From Candidatus Thorarchaeota archaeon MP11T_1 (lineage in GTDB: Archaea > Asgardarchaeota > Thorarchaeia > Thorarchaeales > Thorarchaeaceae), in contig PJET01000015.1 of NCBI GenBank assembly GCA_002825515.1, forward strand, positions 1 through 18,356: a DNA stretch of 18,356 nucleotides, written 5' to 3'. Below, one piece after another: positions 17,602-18,356 of the stretch; the first letter of the stretch is position 1, and the number at the start of each line of letters is the position of its first letter. The notes below the pieces were generated by a model, which saw nothing but the letters and a program-made list of their open reading frames with translations, searched no databases and was not told the DNA's origin. Position numbers and translations under genes: made by a program.

Positions 17602-18252
17602 ATGTCCGACGAAGAGTACGAAGATTACACTGACCGTAGAGAGAAGGAATTCTACTCTAAATACCCTCTCATCTTTCCAAGAAACCCAATTTGTGGCTTT
17701 CACTGCGGATATGGGTGGTGGCCATTACTCGATCAACTGTGCACCGATCTTACCAGGGAATTGGAAGAGAATGCATCCGAAGAGCTTCTCCAGAACTTTG
17801 CCGTCGATCAGATCAAAGAGAAGTTTGGTGGTCTGCGCTTCTATGTGAGCGCAGCAAATGATGCCATAAACAACCTCATCCATGAAGCTGAGAGAAAGAG
17901 TTTCACCATTTGTGAGGATTGTGGTGCCCCAGGTAAGGTGCGGAATACCAGCTGGCGCAAAACACGCTGCGATAAGTGCCACGAAGAGTTCCTATCAAAA
18001 AGACACGTTCTTGACATATCTGTCCAGATGGCGCAGTTATGGAAATCACTTGGTGGGCATTTCTCAGGCGAGCGTGATATGACCCAAGGATGGTGCGCTA
18101 AGCTGCGCTCCCTCCTTGAGGATAGACGAATCACTCAATTCGGCTTCACACCAGGACCGGAGTTCAATAGCCTATCCTTGGAAGAAGCTGCTAAGGCTAT
18201 ATTTGAATTTCTTCATGCTCCTTATGAGGATATCACCGGTCAGGAATTCTGA
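17602..18252 (+). CDS. Phage zinc-ribbon protein with conserved QIKEKFGGLRFYV core (216 aa)
   Basis: ATG 17602 follows AGGAGA. The N-terminal domain has C31-x3-C35-GYGWWPLLDQLC, then AVDQIKEKFGGLRFYVSAAND (residues 67-87), HEAERKSFTICEDCG (95-108) and C123-DK-C126. This forms a domain with a CEDC...CDKC zinc ribbon that I know as a common unannotated phage protein. Residues about 130-216 are a second helical region (QLWKSLGGHFSGERDMTQGWCAKLRSLLEDRR) not usually part of that core. The function is unknown; nucleic-acid or protein binding through zinc is likely. A good promoter lies directly upstream. Confidence 0.78.
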   Translation: MSDEEYEDYTDRREKEFYSKYPLIFPRNPICGFHCGYGWWPLLDQLCTDLTRELEENASEELLQNFAVDQIKEKFGGLRFYVSAANDAINNLIHEAERKSFTICEDCGAPGKVRNTSWRKTRCDKCHEEFLSKRHVLDISVQMAQLWKSLGGHFSGERDMTQGWCAKLRSLLEDRRITQFGFTPGPEFNSLSLEEAAKAIFEFLHAPYEDITGQEF

Positions 18253-18272
18253 GGATAATCTACCATTGATCC

Positions 18273-18356
18273 ATGACCACGAAGCAGACACGTTCCAAAG
18301 GCCACCGTCGAGATCGGCGCAGGGCCAAGGCGAGCAATTGGACTCGACAGGGAAAG
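18273..18356 (+). CDS. Start of a basic protein (3' truncated)
   Basis: ATG 18273 opens a frame of 28 codons that is still open at the window edge. The visible sequence (TTKQTRSKGHRRDRRRAKASNW) is extremely basic, as in nucleic-acid-binding or ribosomal-like small proteins. It begins 20 bases after the preceding stop; the GAGG at that stop is rather far for a ribosome binding site. Identity is unknown. Confidence 0.5.
   Translation, partial: MTTKQTRSKGHRRDRRRAKASNWTRQGK

Noticed and set aside
1..18356. CRISPR array, insertion sequence or rRNA
   Set aside because: No regularly spaced repeats, transposase gene or rRNA sequence was seen. The only mobile-type genes are the two homing endonucleases.

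Overview
The window looks like a stretch of a large tailed double-stranded DNA phage (Caudoviricetes). The evidence is the density of small genes on one strand with ATGA or TAATG overlaps, clear AGGAGG-type ribosome binding sites, two free-standing homing endonucleases, and ten tRNA genes scattered between protein genes. It also carries typical phage accessory enzymes: RNA ligase, Nudix hydrolase, a nucleoside deoxyribosyltransferase-like protein and a FkbM methyltransferase. No structural, packaging or replication gene is visible, so this is an accessory or early-type region. The host cannot be named. The SD sequences and one consensus-like sigma70 promoter fit a bacterium using ordinary transcription and translation signals.

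Layout. 1-2196: a cut-off gene, four small unknown genes and a 403-aa protein with a GANTKWCT motif. 2197-5383: LAGLIDADG endonuclease, tRNA-Ala(GGC), a zinc-ribbon protein, FkbM methyltransferase, a basic protein, tRNA-Met, two unknown proteins, two small basic or zinc-binding proteins, and a stem-loop abutting tRNA-Ala(TGC). 5384-6963: an unknown gene, tRNA-Ala(CGC), an AT-rich palindrome, tRNA-Thr(CGT), a PQ-loop membrane protein fused to a zinc-binding tail, an unknown gene and tRNA-Thr(GGT). 6964-11944: a tightly packed operon of unknown proteins with an RNA ligase, a SET-domain protein and an HD protein derived from the C-terminal part of a CCA-adding enzyme. 11945-12231: tRNA-Gly(TCC), a compact possibly pseudoknotted RNA, and tRNA-Gly(GCC). 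12232-15450: small genes, a Nudix hydrolase behind a possible RNA switch, a Dps/ferritin-like protein, tRNA-Ser(CGA) lying inside an open frame, a long coiled-coil protein and a strong terminator. 15451-18356: a deoxyribosyltransferase-like protein, a 59-aa protein, a reverse-strand HNH endonuclease, tRNA-Ser(GGA), a membrane-anchored proline-rich protein, a zinc-ribbon protein and a gene cut by the window end.

How the parts may work together. The ten tRNAs have ten different anticodons but serve only Ala (3), Gly (2), Thr (2), Ser (2) and Met. Seven of them do not encode CCA. An RNA ligase and a stand-alone HD domain of CCA-enzyme type could form a tRNA repair or maturation module; this is inference. 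The most unusual feature is how tRNAs and mRNAs are stitched together. At four tRNAs an ATG begins exactly two bases after the discriminator base (position 76 of the tRNA). At three others the upstream gene's stop codon lies in or at the tRNA 5' end, or a coupled frame runs straight through the tRNA. Processing of these transcripts would give leaderless mRNAs or force a choice between tRNA and mRNA. A second theme is that several ribosome binding sites sit in short hairpins, the clearest being upstream of the Nudix gene, where two mutually exclusive helices can be drawn.
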